Shown: positions 23,690 through 33,508, counted from the first letter of the stretch. The stretch: 48,092 nucleotides of DNA from Phycisphaerales bacterium (GCA_020846975.1 JADLCX010000007.1:1-48092), one strand, 5' to 3'. Numbers and translations are program-made. The notes: generated from the letters alone by a model not told the origin.

Positions 23690-23983
23690 GTGCACAGTCG
23701 GTCGGCAGTCCTCTCTCGTGCGGTTCTTGTCGGGGTTGAAGCAACATGGTGTGTCGTCGCCGTGACGATCGGCCTGCTCGCGGTTCTGGAATGGCCCGCT
23801 CGTTTTCAGGTTGCGGGTCGTTGGCTTCCACTCCTGGGGCTGGGTCTGCTCGCCGTGGGCCAGTTCATGAGCGCGATGGTCGCCGATCGCCTCTTTCCCG
23901 GCGCCGACCGGCGACTGACCGGAGTTCTCGAACTCGCCCCGTGGGCGGTGCTCGCGGCGATCGTGATCGGAGGCTTGGTTTGA
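23690..23983 (+). CDS. Small membrane protein, three transmembrane helices
   Basis: The predicted 97-residue protein has hydrophobic segments around 12-31, 44-62 and 80-96. GGAGG lies five bases before the GTG start at 23690. I do not recognise a family. The stop overlaps the likely TTG start of the TPR protein that follows by four bases, so the two are translationally coupled. The 53-base gap after rho makes co-transcription with rho possible. Confidence 0.6.
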   Translation: MHSRSAVLSRAVLVGVEATWCVVAVTIGLLAVLEWPARFQVAGRWLPLLGLGLLAVGQFMSAMVADRLFPGADRRLTGVLELAPWAVLAAIVIGGLV

Positions 23984-26553
23984 TCCTCGCACACTCGGCA
24001 CACAACCTCTGGTCCCGCTCCCGGCGCGCCATGGCCGGCCTCTGCGTGCTCGTCGCGGCCGTCTCGTCGGCCCCCGCGCAGCCCAAACCGCAGGATCCCG
24101 AGACCCCCGAGCAACTCGCCTCCCGGTGCCTGGCACGGCTGGCCGTCTCCGACCTGCGCCTCGTCGGCGCCCCCAAACCGACCGACTTCCGCGTCACCGC
24201 CGAACTGCTCGAGATCGCGCACCGACTCAACCCCAAGGACGAGACGGTCCTCCGCCTGCTCCTGGAAGCCCAGAACAACGCGGGCAACGCCGCCCGTGTG
24301 GACGAGTTGACCCGGGAGATCATCCGGCTCGACCCGCTCGACACCGTCGCGCAACTCCGCCTGATCACCGCCCGCATCCGCCAGTTGCAGCGGGCCGACG
24401 ATCGCCTGGCCGCGTACGACCGCTACCTGGGCAAGGAAGGCGAAGCAATCGACAACTCCGTCCGCAGCCGCCTCGCCCTCGACGCGGCCCTCCTGGCGCG
24501 TGAACGCGGCGACGCCGAGGGCTTCGCTTCCCGCCTCGCCCGCGCGGTCGAACTCGACGCGACGAACAAGGACGCCGCCTCCCTCGCCCTCACGTTCTTT
24601 TCCGAGCGAGTCGACGACCCCGTCGGCAAGCTCGAACTCATGCTCGCGGTGCTCAACGCCGACCCCCTCGATCCCGACACCCACGTCCTCATCTCACGCC
24701 ACCTCTCCGAGCACGGCGCGTACAAGGGCTCGAAGCGGTTCCGCCTCGTCGCCAACACCATCCGCAACAACGTCGGCCTGCAGAGCGACATCGACGAAGA
24801 GGTTGAGCAGTCGGTCCTCCTGTGGAACACCGAGGGTCCCCGCACCCTGGTCGATCGTCTCAACAGCGTCGTGTCCCAGTCCCGCGAGAACGCGTTCCGC
24901 ACTCTCGAAGCCGCCAAGCGCGACAGGCTGCCCACCGACAAACTCCCCCAGCCCATCGAGATCCGCCTGAACATGTCCAACGAGTGGCTGCGGTTCCTCG
25001 CGGCGCACTCGCTCGCCGAGCCCGATCTCGTCCGCCCCGCTCTCGAAGAACTCGTCGAATCGGCGCGCCGCGAGATCCAGGTCCTTGCCGATCCCGAGAA
25101 GCGCGCCCCGGAAATGACCGAGGCCGAGGCCGCGGCCCGATCGCGGGGCCTGCGCGAAGAGGTCGTCACCGCACGGCTCCTCGCCGGCAGCGAGCTCGAG
25201 CTCGCCGCCCAGGAACTCGACGTTCTACGTGCCGACCCCGCCGCCGACCCGATCAAGCTCCGCCGGCTCGATGCGCTCTCCAGACTGCGTGCCGGCCAGG
25301 CCGACACCGCCGCCGCCCAACTCGCCGAGCTGGGGCCCGATGACGCCGTCGCGCAGCTCGGACTCTGCCTGGTCGAGGAGTCTCGCGGCGATGCCGCCGC
25401 CAGCGCCGCCAAGTACGACGCGTACGCCCGCTCCCACCGCGGCACGCTCTTCGGGGCTTACGCCGCCTCGCGTGCCCAGCGGCTCTCCCCCAAGCCGATC
25501 CCCGCCGACCCGCTGGCGACGCGGCTCGAGACCATCGCCGCGGCCGCCCCCGCGTGGATCGAGTCCATCGCCGAGTCGCCGCGCCGGTTCCAATCGCTCA
25601 CCGTCAAGGCCGATCCGCTCGAACTCCGGACGTTCGAGGATGTGCGGATGGCGGTCACGATCCGCAACCTCAGTCCTATCCCGCTCGGCGTCGGGTCCGA
25701 TCGGCCCATCAACTCCCGATTCCTGATCGCCCCCAACGTGATGGTCGCGACCGACCCGATCGCGACCGTCGCGCTCCTGCAGGTCGCGTCGTTCGACCGC
25801 CGCCTGCGGCTCAATCCGCGCGAGGAGTTCCGGGTCGCCCTCTCCCCCGACATCGGGCCGATCGGCATGCTCCTCGATCAGGTCTACGACAAGCCCGCCC
25901 GCATCCGCTACCGGGTCCTTCAGGGGTTCGAGATGCTCAGCAGCGGGGCCTACGACGCCGGCCCCTATTGCCTCAGCGCCGATGCGGGCCCCGTGCTCCG
26001 GCCCACCTTCGCCAAGGCCACCGCCGACGTCGCAACCATCATCCGATGGGTTCAGAACGGCACACCCCGCGAGATGATCGACGGCCTGCTTCTTCTCCGC
26101 GGACGCGACACCAACCTCGTCGACCTCGAACTCTTCTCCACCGACGATCAGCGACGGGTCTTTGCCGAAGCCGCCGCCCGGTTCCCATCGCTCGAGCCCG
26201 TCTGGCAGATCATGGTCCTGGCCGTGGCCACCAACGGCTCCCAGTCCGACCTGCTCATGCCGATGCGCGAGCGCGTCAACCTGCCGCTCGACGAGGCCGC
26301 GCGTCAGGCGACTTCGCCCGATGTCCGAACGGTCATCATCTGCCTCCGCACCGACAAGCCCGACGACCCCATGCTCGACCCGGCCCGGTACCAGAACGAT
26401 CCGCTCAACGCCGCGCTCGCGCAGATCGTCCGTGATCGTTTGACCCAGCAGATTCCCTGCTACGCCAACCTCCCCCGCCCCCAGCGGGCCCCGGCCCAGG
26501 CCGAGAAGCCCGCCGACGGCGCGGGAAGCCTCGCCCAACCGACCGACAGGTGA
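23980..26553 (+). CDS. Large secreted TPR-repeat protein
   Basis: I chose the TTG at 23980 because GGAGG is six bases upstream and the resulting 857-residue protein has a sensible signal peptide (RSRRAMAGLCVLVAAVSSAPAQ). An ATG at 24031 would truncate the basic region. The body from residue 38 is a row of TPR-type helical repeats (for example AELLEIAHRLNPKDETVLRLLLEAQNNAG and RIRQLQRADDRLAAYDRYLG). A central beta-rich segment around 535-680 (LTVKADPLELRTFEDVRMAVTIRNLSPIPLGV) looks like an Ig-like domain, and a helical C-terminus follows. The function is unknown; a periplasmic scaffold is plausible. The gene is followed by only three bases before the flippase-like gene, so the small membrane protein, TPR protein and flippase-like protein form one transcription unit. 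Confidence 0.7.
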   Translation: MILAHSAHNLWSRSRRAMAGLCVLVAAVSSAPAQPKPQDPETPEQLASRCLARLAVSDLRLVGAPKPTDFRVTAELLEIAHRLNPKDETVLRLLLEAQNNAGNAARVDELTREIIRLDPLDTVAQLRLITARIRQLQRADDRLAAYDRYLGKEGEAIDNSVRSRLALDAALLARERGDAEGFASRLARAVELDATNKDAASLALTFFSERVDDPVGKLELMLAVLNADPLDPDTHVLISRHLSEHGAYKGSKRFRLVANTIRNNVGLQSDIDEEVEQSVLLWNTEGPRTLVDRLNSVVSQSRENAFRTLEAAKRDRLPTDKLPQPIEIRLNMSNEWLRFLAAHSLAEPDLVRPALEELVESARREIQVLADPEKRAPEMTEAEAAARSRGLREEVVTARLLAGSELELAAQELDVLRADPAADPIKLRRLDALSRLRAGQADTAAAQLAELGPDDAVAQLGLCLVEESRGDAAASAAKYDAYARSHRGTLFGAYAASRAQRLSPKPIPADPLATRLETIAAAAPAWIESIAESPRRFQSLTVKADPLELRTFEDVRMAVTIRNLSPIPLGVGSDRPINSRFLIAPNVMVATDPIATVALLQVASFDRRLRLNPREEFRVALSPDIGPIGMLLDQVYDKPARIRYRVLQGFEMLSSGAYDAGPYCLSADAGPVLRPTFAKATADVATIIRWVQNGTPREMIDGLLLLRGRDTNLVDLELFSTDDQRRVFAEAAARFPSLEPVWQIMVLAVATNGSQSDLLMPMRERVNLPLDEAARQATSPDVRTVIICLRTDKPDDPMLDPARYQNDPLNAALAQIVRDRLTQQIPCYANLPRPQRAPAQAEKPADGAGSLAQPTDR

Positions 26554-26556
26554 TCG

Positions 26557-27498
26557 ATGGCGCATTACGCGGGTGAGGCACCCGACTCCGCCGCTCCGGG
26601 ACTTCGCCGCGGCAGGGCCCGCTCGGCCATCCTTTGGTCCCTCGTCGGCGTTGCGCTGGTCGTTGCCGCGGTGCGCATCATCCTGCGCTCGCACGCGCTC
26701 GAACCCGCCCACGAAGCGCTCCGCGCCGCGCCGTGGTGGATCTTCGCTGCCATGGTCGGCCTTCCCTTGCTGAACCTGCTCCTGACTTCCGCGACCTTCC
26801 AGGTGCTCACCAACCGCTACGGCCGCGTGGGCTTCGTCGAGATGTCCGCGCTCATCGCCGGCTCGTGGCTGTTCAGTTTCGTCGGCATGTTCGGTCGAAT
26901 CGCCTACCACCGTGCCATCCACCGCGTGCCGGTGAGGGCGTCGGTGCTCGTGCTTGTGCAGGCGCTGGGCTGCTCGTTCGCCGGTGTGCTCGTGCTCCTC
27001 GGTCTGGCGCTGCTCATTCGCCGGGCGGGCCTGGGCGACGCCGCGACCGCATCGGTCATCGCCGTTCCCCCAACCGCTCTCCTTGCCGCCGCGGGCGTCA
27101 TGCGTGCCCGAGACCCCAGCGCCCACGCCTGGCGGTGGCCCGCCGCCCTCGCACTGCGATACCTCGACATGGCCGCGTGGGCGGCGCGATACCTCCTGCT
27201 CTTCACCGTGCTCTCCCGCGGCGTCTCGGTCGCCGAAGCCGCCGGCTTCGCCGCCGCCGCGCAGGTCGCGATGCTCGTTCCCATCCAGATCGGTCTCCGC
27301 GAGTGGGTCATCGGTCTGCTCGGCGCAGGGCTCGGTGTCGCGCCCGAACCCTCGCTCGCCGATTCACTGGGTCCGGGGCTGCTCGTCGATCTGATCAACC
27401 GCGCGGCGGAACTGGTCGTCGCGATCCCCCTCGGCGTCGCCGCTGCTGTCTGGCTCGGCGTGCGGTGGAAAGCGGCTCGACCCCGCCTCACCCACTGA
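26557..27498 (+). CDS. Flippase-like (LPG synthase TM domain, UPF0104-type) membrane protein
   Basis: The predicted 313-residue protein has about eight transmembrane helices. FEMSALIAGSWLFSF, the arrangement of long loops and helices, and REWVIGLLGAG are consistent with the membrane domain shared by lysylphosphatidylglycerol synthase and UPF0104 proteins, which lack the cytosolic aminoacyl transferase domain here. Family members are thought to translocate lipids or glycan precursors. It starts three bases after the stop of the TPR gene. The assignment rests on pattern similarity and is not certain. Confidence 0.55.
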   Translation: MAHYAGEAPDSAAPGLRRGRARSAILWSLVGVALVVAAVRIILRSHALEPAHEALRAAPWWIFAAMVGLPLLNLLLTSATFQVLTNRYGRVGFVEMSALIAGSWLFSFVGMFGRIAYHRAIHRVPVRASVLVLVQALGCSFAGVLVLLGLALLIRRAGLGDAATASVIAVPPTALLAAAGVMRARDPSAHAWRWPAALALRYLDMAAWAARYLLLFTVLSRGVSVAEAAGFAAAAQVAMLVPIQIGLREWVIGLLGAGLGVAPEPSLADSLGPGLLVDLINRAAELVVAIPLGVAAAVWLGVRWKAARPRLTH

Positions 27499-27641
27499 AA
27501 CCAGCGGCGAACATCCATCGAATCGGATGTTGAGCCCGAACCTTTCCCGCTCCTGGCCCTATAAGTGGTACGGATGGGGATGCGGGGGCAGACTGTTCTC
27601 GCCCTTGTCGGAGAAGTTGCAGGTGCGGCGCGCGCCGACCG

Positions 27642-28856
27642 ATGCAACCTTCCGGGTCGTCAACCGCGCCCCCTCCGGGTGGCGCGGCCTTGATCGACCC
27701 GCGGTCTCACCGCGCCGTACTCCGCCGGGTCGTCGAGCACATGGTCAACAAGATCGAACAAGACCATCAGCGCTTCCGCCAGATCGTCCGCGGCAAACTC
27801 CGCAAGGACCTGCGGCGCTTCATCTCGCGCGGCGAGTTCATCGGCAAGGAGGGCGACCGCTTCGTCTCGATCCCCGTGCACGACATCGACATCCCCACCT
27901 TCCGCTACGGCGACAACTCCGGTGGTGTGGGCATGGGGCCGGGAGAAGAGGGCGACTCGGCCGGCGGCGGAAAGGCCGCGGGCGGCGATCAGCCAGGCAA
28001 GCACATCCTCGAAGTCGACATCTCCCTCGAAGAACTCGCCGACATCCTCGGCGAGGAACTGCAGCTCCCGCGCATCGAGCCCCGCGGCGAGCACAAGATC
28101 ACGACCATCCGCGACAAGTACTCGGGAATCCGTTCCACCGGCCCGGCGTCGCTCCGTCACTTCAAGCGGAGCTACCGCGAGGCCCTCAAACGCCAGATCG
28201 CGCTCGGCGCCTACGACCCGGCGAACCCCGTCATCGTCCCCATCAAGCGGGACCTGCGCTTCCGCTCGTGGAACGAGGTCAGGAAGCCCCAGTCCAACGC
28301 CCTCATCGTCTACATGATGGACGTCTCGGGCTCCATGGGCGACGAGCAGAAGGAACTCGTCCGACTCGAGGCCTTCTGGATCGACACCTGGCTCCGCCGC
28401 AACTACGAGGGCATCGAGAGCCGCTACATCGTCCACGACGTCGTGGCGAGCGAGGTCGACCGCGCCACCTTCTTCTCGGTTCGCGAGGATGGCGGCACAC
28501 GCATCAGTTCCGCCTTCACCAAGTGCCACGAACTGCTCGAACAGCACTACGACCCCGGCGATTGGAACATCTACCTCTTCCACTTCTCCGACGGCGACAA
28601 CTCCAGCGAGTCCGACAACCGGCACTGCGTGCAGATCCTGGAAAAGGACCTGCTCCCCATCGCCAACATGTTCGGCTACGTCCAGGTCGCCAGCCCCTAT
28701 GGAAGCGGCACGTTCATCAACGTCCTCCGCGAGGCCTTCGGCGGCGAGCCGACGCCCGGCTCGCCCGAGTCACGCTCAAAGGTCGTCACCAGCCGCGTCA
28801 ACAACCGCGACGACATCTTCGAGTCGCTCCGGACGCTCTTCAAGGCCGGCAAGTAG
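27642..28856 (+). CDS. yhbH: DUF444 (YeaH/YhbH family) protein with von Willebrand A-type domain
   Basis: The 404-residue protein matches DUF444: an N-terminal helical part with [38 protein letters not shown], a Gly-rich segment near 92-117, [34 protein letters not shown], then DVSGSMG (227-233), the MIDAS motif of a VWA-like domain, and GGTRISSAF with a conserved C-terminal SGTFINVL segment. In most genomes this gene sits with prkA (serine kinase) and spoVR, in stress or sporulation operons. Neither is within the window. The start is uncertain because no ribosome-binding sequence is visible. TATAAG near 27560 could be a -10 element. Confidence 0.9.
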   Translation: MQPSGSSTAPPPGGAALIDPRSHRAVLRRVVEHMVNKIEQDHQRFRQIVRGKLRKDLRRFISRGEFIGKEGDRFVSIPVHDIDIPTFRYGDNSGGVGMGPGEEGDSAGGGKAAGGDQPGKHILEVDISLEELADILGEELQLPRIEPRGEHKITTIRDKYSGIRSTGPASLRHFKRSYREALKRQIALGAYDPANPVIVPIKRDLRFRSWNEVRKPQSNALIVYMMDVSGSMGDEQKELVRLEAFWIDTWLRRNYEGIESRYIVHDVVASEVDRATFFSVREDGGTRISSAFTKCHELLEQHYDPGDWNIYLFHFSDGDNSSESDNRHCVQILEKDLLPIANMFGYVQVASPYGSGTFINVLREAFGGEPTPGSPESRSKVVTSRVNNRDDIFESLRTLFKAGK

Positions 28857-29030
28857 CGGCTCCGAAAACCGCCGGGCCCGCCAATCCGGGCCGCGGATTG
28901 CACGCATCGCACCGTCCCACGCAACCGGCCGATCGCCGCGATGTGGGCGTTGTTCGTGGGGTGGGTTGCCGGCCCGGCCCGGGCGTCGCTTCCCCGCCCG
29001 CCCGGCCGATGTAGAATTGGCGAGAGCCCG

Positions 29031-29573
29031 ATGATCTTCCCCGTCATCTACGCCGTGCTGGTCTGGTTTCTGGCGGCCAGGTTCCGCCGCCGGTGGCAGG
29101 GCGCGTTGGCGGTCTTCGTCGGCCTCGGCCTGCTCGCCGCGCTCGGCTCGATGTCCATGACCGGCGAGGCCGGTTCGATCCCCGATCGCCTGGGCATCCA
29201 TCTCCCGCGGGCGATCCAGGACGGCCTGCGATTGCTCATGGTGCTGCTGGTCCCCTACACCCTCATGGTGGGCACCATCGCGGTCTTTCTCGTCTGCCTG
29301 CCCAACGCTCGCGCCGACACCGGCTGCCGCTACTGCCACTACGACCTCTCGGGCCTCAACCCGCTCGGGCTGGTTTGCCCCGAGTGCGGACACGAGCAGG
29401 GACCCTACCGGTGCAAGCGCTGCTCGCACGACCTTCGCGGCCTGCAACCGCGAGGGCTGCGCTGCCCGCACTGCGGACAGCCGTGGAAGGGTCCGGGTTC
29501 CGGGCGCGAGCACGAACCCGAAGAACTCGTGCCGATCCCCAAACACCCGATCAGGAAGCGTCGCGCGCTGTGA
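29031..29573 (+). CDS. Membrane protein with duplicated zinc ribbons
   Basis: I start at ATG 29031, giving 180 residues; the longer frame would add a non-hydrophobic leader. Two or three transmembrane helices lie around 4-18, 24-42 and 68-90. The C-terminal part has two similar zinc ribbons: C99xxC102-HYDLSGLNPLGLV-C116PEC119 and C128xxC131-SHDLRGLQPRGLR-C145PHC148. The CxxCxYDLxGL...CPECG motif is common in planctomycete membrane proteins. Function unknown. TAGAAT lies 13 bases before the start. The gene converges on the exporter operon with 43 bases between. Confidence 0.6.
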   Translation: MIFPVIYAVLVWFLAARFRRRWQGALAVFVGLGLLAALGSMSMTGEAGSIPDRLGIHLPRAIQDGLRLLMVLLVPYTLMVGTIAVFLVCLPNARADTGCRYCHYDLSGLNPLGLVCPECGHEQGPYRCKRCSHDLRGLQPRGLRCPHCGQPWKGPGSGREHEPEELVPIPKHPIRKRRAL

Positions 29574-29616
29574 CGAGCAAGGGCCGGAGGTTGGGGATCG
29601 GGGGCGACGCCCGCGA

Positions 29617-31818
29617 TCATCCGCGCACGATCCGCCACGCCGCGCCGGTCAACAGGATCAGCACCGGCAGGCCGGCGATCAGCATCCAGCGGATCGCGCT
29701 CAACAACCCGGGCGAGAGGTCGTTGGGGATGATCGACACCTCGTGCGACTCGGGGCTCGCGCCGATCGAACCGTCCTTGTGCGCCAGCCAATACACCGCC
29801 GCCTCGAACAACTCGCTGTTCCCGGGGTTGATCAGCCGCACGCGATTCCCGACCAGTTCCGCGGCCTCGGCCACATCATCACGGAACCAGGTGTTGCTGC
29901 CCACGAACACCAGCCGCTGAGACGCGCCCCCGCTCTGCGCCCGCTCTACCGCCGCCGCGACCGTCCACGGTCCTTGCGAATCGTCACGCGAAGAGTCCGC
30001 CTTGGGCAGGTCCTGCGGGCGGATCATGTTCCGCTTCGCCGCGGGCACGGCCGCGTAGTCCGTCCACTGCGATTCGGCCCACGTGCGCCCGTCCGTGGTC
30101 ACGCTCAGCAGCGGCGTCAAAGTCGCGCCGTTGGCCTTCGACCCGTCGAGCCTGATCGGGAGCGCCCACGGCAGCCGCACGCGCAGGCCGCGGATCGCGC
30201 TGTCGATCGCGTGCGCACCCTCGCCCCCGCCCTCGCCCGCGGGAAGTACATCCGCCGCGACCGCGGGGTTGGCCGGCGTGCCGACCTGCCGGAGCAGCGG
30301 CCGACCCGTGTCGATGCTCACGCCGCACGAAGCGAAGAAGTCCACCATCAGGTCGGGCTGTCCGATTGCCGGAAGCGTCGAGGGCGTCGCCGAGAACAGG
30401 ATCGGCTTGCCCGACGCGTAGAGGCCCTCGACCGCGCGAGACATCTTCGCAAGCCGCGCCGCGGCCTCGACGCTCGGCCCAGGCGTGTACAGAACCACGT
30501 ACACCACCGGCCGCACCCCGCCGGGGTTTGTGCCAGACAGATCCGGAGGGCCGTCGTCAAACGCCACCGCCCACTCGGCGAGCCCGATCCCCCGCATCTG
30601 CAGGCGTGCGGCCAGTTCGACGAACCGTTCATACCCCGGCGAGAACCGCACCGCCTCGGCGTGCGTGAGCACGACGATCGGCGAGGTCGCATCGTTGAGC
30701 GACGCCAGCGCCGAACCGAGCAGGTCTTCCGTTCGAGCGCGCAGGTCGATCGAAATCGTGCCCGTCTCCCGCCCGCCCGGCGCCAGCGGCGGAAAGAGCG
30801 TCTCGATATCAACGGCCGCGATCGTTCGCGGGGCCTTCTTTCCCGGCTCGGCCGAACGCGGCGGCCCGACCACCACCGCCGCGCTGGCCCGTTCCAGCAC
30901 GCGCGCCACCGTCACGATCGGTGGCTTGCTCTGCCGCTCCAGCGTCGCCAGGAGTTTCGCCACCCGGTCCTTGATCCGCGGAACCTCGCCGATCGCCGGC
31001 CGCAGCCGCTGCTTGGTCGCCTCGGGGATCACCTCGTCCCCCGCCTTCACCGCCGCTTCCGCGCTCTGCTGAAAGTCCGAGAGCTGGCCGAACAGCCGGT
31101 TGAGCGGCGTCTGCATCACGCCGACCGCCGTATCCAGCGATGGCACCGGCGTGCGCCCGATCGGCTGGCGGATCGCGGCCCGAGAACGCTCGACCGAGCC
31201 CGCCAGGTCCTGGGCTTGAAGCCGGAACAGCGCGGGGGCATCGACAAGGAACTTGCGGAGCGCATCGCTGTTGCCGCCGGTCCCCGTCACCGTCTTCTCC
31301 GCCCCTTCGAGACTCGATGAGAGTCGCTCCATCGAGGCCGACAGTTCCGGAAACGCGCCGGCCACGCCGTCGAGCGAGCCCTGCGCTTCGGTCAGTTCGC
31401 GCGCGGACCGATCGACCAGGCGATTGAGCGCGCCATCAAGTTCGGCCAGCCCGGTCTCGCCCGCCACGTCGATCACCGTGGCCTTGAGCCTCGGCGCGGC
31501 ACGCTCGAAAGCGTCCAGCACATCGCGCGTCCGCTGCGCCGCCCTCGGCTCGGCCGCGGCCGAGTTCATCGTCACGATCAGTTCATAGTCCCCGTCCAGC
31601 CGCGACAGAACGCCCAGCGTTCGCGCCGACAGTTCGTGCTCGCGAGTGCCCGTCACATCCACGTGCGCCGGATACCGATCCGCGATCAGCCCCGCGAACA
31701 TGCAGCACGCCGTGACCGCCAGCAGCAGCACCGCGCTCTGCAGCGCAAGCCGTACCCGCGACCGCCCGCGGGGGTTGCCCGAGGCTTCGACCGAACCCGG
31801 ACGCCCGGTGGAGGTCAT
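29617..31818 (-). CDS. GldG-like ABC-transporter auxiliary protein
   Basis: The 733-residue protein starts at ATG 31818, with GGAGGTGG just upstream, overlapping the permease stop by four bases. It has an N-terminal transmembrane helix (LALQSAVLLLAVTACCMFAGLIA), a large periplasmic part with TGTREHELSARTLGVLSRL (the GldG/ABC_transp_aux start), a coiled-coil-like stretch about 130-240, and a C-terminal helix (LLSAIRWMLIAGLPVLILLTGAAW). GldG proteins partner with GldA and GldF in bacteroidete gliding, but the same trio also occurs in non-gliding bacteria, where the substrate is unknown. It closes the operon 33492-29617. Confidence 0.75.
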   Translation of the reverse strand: MTSTGRPGSVEASGNPRGRSRVRLALQSAVLLLAVTACCMFAGLIADRYPAHVDVTGTREHELSARTLGVLSRLDGDYELIVTMNSAAAEPRAAQRTRDVLDAFERAAPRLKATVIDVAGETGLAELDGALNRLVDRSARELTEAQGSLDGVAGAFPELSASMERLSSSLEGAEKTVTGTGGNSDALRKFLVDAPALFRLQAQDLAGSVERSRAAIRQPIGRTPVPSLDTAVGVMQTPLNRLFGQLSDFQQSAEAAVKAGDEVIPEATKQRLRPAIGEVPRIKDRVAKLLATLERQSKPPIVTVARVLERASAAVVVGPPRSAEPGKKAPRTIAAVDIETLFPPLAPGGRETGTISIDLRARTEDLLGSALASLNDATSPIVVLTHAEAVRFSPGYERFVELAARLQMRGIGLAEWAVAFDDGPPDLSGTNPGGVRPVVYVVLYTPGPSVEAAARLAKMSRAVEGLYASGKPILFSATPSTLPAIGQPDLMVDFFASCGVSIDTGRPLLRQVGTPANPAVAADVLPAGEGGGEGAHAIDSAIRGLRVRLPWALPIRLDGSKANGATLTPLLSVTTDGRTWAESQWTDYAAVPAAKRNMIRPQDLPKADSSRDDSQGPWTVAAAVERAQSGGASQRLVFVGSNTWFRDDVAEAAELVGNRVRLINPGNSELFEAAVYWLAHKDGSIGASPESHEVSIIPNDLSPGLLSAIRWMLIAGLPVLILLTGAAWRIVRG

Positions 31819-32531
31819 CGCCACCTCCGTGATTGCAGGATCACCACGCACACCGCCAGAAACCAGAACGACAGGATGACGAAGTACGCCGCGTGCGCGG
31901 AGTTGATCAGGCCTCGCGCGAAGTCGGCCATCCGCAGGCTCGGCGCGATACCACCCACCAGCCGACCGAGCCGCTCAGGAAGCGCCGGCGAGACCTGCCG
32001 CGGCAGGATGTCCAGCGCGACCAGCGCGAACAGCGTGGCCAGAAACGCCAGCGTCTGGCTCGCCGTCAGGCTCGAGGCCAGGCACCCGATCGACAGGTAC
32101 AGCGAGCCGAGCAGCGCCAGCCCCAGGTAGCCCGACACGATCGGCCCGTAGTCCGGCTTGGCGAGCCAGCCCAGCAGCGCGACATACACCAGGCTCGGCG
32201 CCAGCATCGTCAGCAGGAACAGCACCCCCGCCAGGTGCTTGCCGAACACCAGCGCGGCCTCCGACACCGGCGCGGTCAGCACGCTCTCGATCGTCCCGGC
32301 TCGATGCTCCTCGCTGAACAGCCGCATCGAGATCGCCGGGCAGATCACCAGCAGCAGGCCCCACCACATCCCGAAGAAGTCACGCATCGTCGCCGGCTCG
32401 CCCGGTGCCAGAGACGCCCGCGTGAAGAACACCCCCGAGAGCGCGATGAACAGCGCGGTCACCACCCAGCCCAGCGGCAGGCGGAAGAACGCGGCATACT
32501 CGCGGATCGCTATCGCCCACGCGCGGCTCAT
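31815..32531 (-). CDS. ABC-2-type permease (GldF-like)
   Basis: The 238-residue protein has six hydrophobic segments, with RLFSEEHRAGTIESVLTAPVSE between helices two and three, the conserved ABC-2/GldF loop. It lies four bases after the ATPase gene and overlaps the next gene by four bases (ATGA). It forms the membrane part of the exporter. Confidence 0.85.
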   Translation of the reverse strand: MSRAWAIAIREYAAFFRLPLGWVVTALFIALSGVFFTRASLAPGEPATMRDFFGMWWGLLLVICPAISMRLFSEEHRAGTIESVLTAPVSEAALVFGKHLAGVLFLLTMLAPSLVYVALLGWLAKPDYGPIVSGYLGLALLGSLYLSIGCLASSLTASQTLAFLATLFALVALDILPRQVSPALPERLGRLVGGIAPSLRMADFARGLINSAHAAYFVILSFWFLAVCVVILQSRRWR

Positions 32532-32535
32532 CGGT

Positions 32536-33492
32536 TCACGCTTCCTGCTCGATGAGGTTCACGAACACCTGCTCCAGCGTCGGCGTCGCACGCGACACCT
32601 CGCGCACTCGGATGCCCGCGCGCACCAGCGCGGCCAGCGCCGCCTCGCGCGGGTCGGTCGCGCAGCCGCGAATCACGCACGTCGTCCAATCCCCCTCCGC
32701 CGGCTGCACCACGACCTCCGCCCCGATCGGCAACGCGCCCCGCAGCACGCCCAGCGCCTGCTCCCGCTGCGCGTTCGCCGGCGCGAACACCTGCGCTGTG
32801 CACGCGACCGACGCGACATCCGCCCCCGAAGCCTCGATCAGCCGTTGCGGCGAATCATCCGCCCGCACCCTCCCGCCCGCGATGATGATCACGCGGTCGC
32901 ACGTCTTCTCCACCTCCGGCAGGATGTGCGATGAGACCAGCACCGTCCGGTTCCGCGACAGCGTGCGGATCAACGACCGCGTCTCCCGGATCTGCGTCGG
33001 GTCCAGCCCGCTGGTCGGCTCATCCAGCACCAGCACCCGCGGGTCGTGCACCAGCGCGGCCGCCAGCCCCACGCGCTGCTTGTACCCCTTGCTCAACTGC
33101 CCCACCCGCCGCCTCAGCACATCCGCCACCCGACACTGCTCCGCCGCGGACCCGATCGATGTCTTCCGCTTCGCTCGTCCCACGCCGAACAGCCTCGCCC
33201 GATGATCGAGGTAGTCCCAGACCCGCATCTCCGGGTACAACGGGGTTGACTCCGGCAGATACCCGATCAGGCTCCTCGCGGCCATCGAGTCCTCGACCGT
33301 GTCGTGCCCGTCAATTGCGATATCACCCGAAGTGGGGGGCAAGAACCCGGTCACGAGCCGGATTGTCGTCGTCTTCCCGGCCCCGTTGGGCCCGAGCAGG
33401 CCGACGCACTGCCCCGTGGTGATCTCGAACGTGACACCACGCACCGCACGCACCGTTCCGAAGGCCTTGTGGACGTTGCGAACGCGGATCAT
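32536..33492 (-). CDS. ABC transporter ATP-binding protein (GldA-like)
   Basis: The 318-residue protein has Walker A GPNGAGKT (34-41), a Q-loop region, the signature LSKGYKQR (133-140), Walker B VLVLDEP near 154-159, D-loop SGLDP and SSHILPE with the switch His. The LSKGYKQ variation on LSGGQ is typical of the GldA/CcmA subgroup. The C-terminal extension (220-318) is characteristic of that subgroup. It is the first gene of the three-gene exporter operon and starts beside the G-quadruplex-type tract at 33509-33537. Confidence 0.9.
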   Translation of the reverse strand: MIRVRNVHKAFGTVRAVRGVTFEITTGQCVGLLGPNGAGKTTTIRLVTGFLPPTSGDIAIDGHDTVEDSMAARSLIGYLPESTPLYPEMRVWDYLDHRARLFGVGRAKRKTSIGSAAEQCRVADVLRRRVGQLSKGYKQRVGLAAALVHDPRVLVLDEPTSGLDPTQIRETRSLIRTLSRNRTVLVSSHILPEVEKTCDRVIIIAGGRVRADDSPQRLIEASGADVASVACTAQVFAPANAQREQALGVLRGALPIGAEVVVQPAEGDWTTCVIRGCATDPREAALAALVRAGIRVREVSRATPTLEQVFVNLIEQEA

Positions 33493-33508
33493 GGAAAGCG
33501 GGTGGTTC

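Noticed and set aside
25225..27126. A 633-codon minus-strand open frame across the TPR and flippase-like genes
   Set aside because: It spans two well-supported genes on the other strand and has no start signal or family motif.
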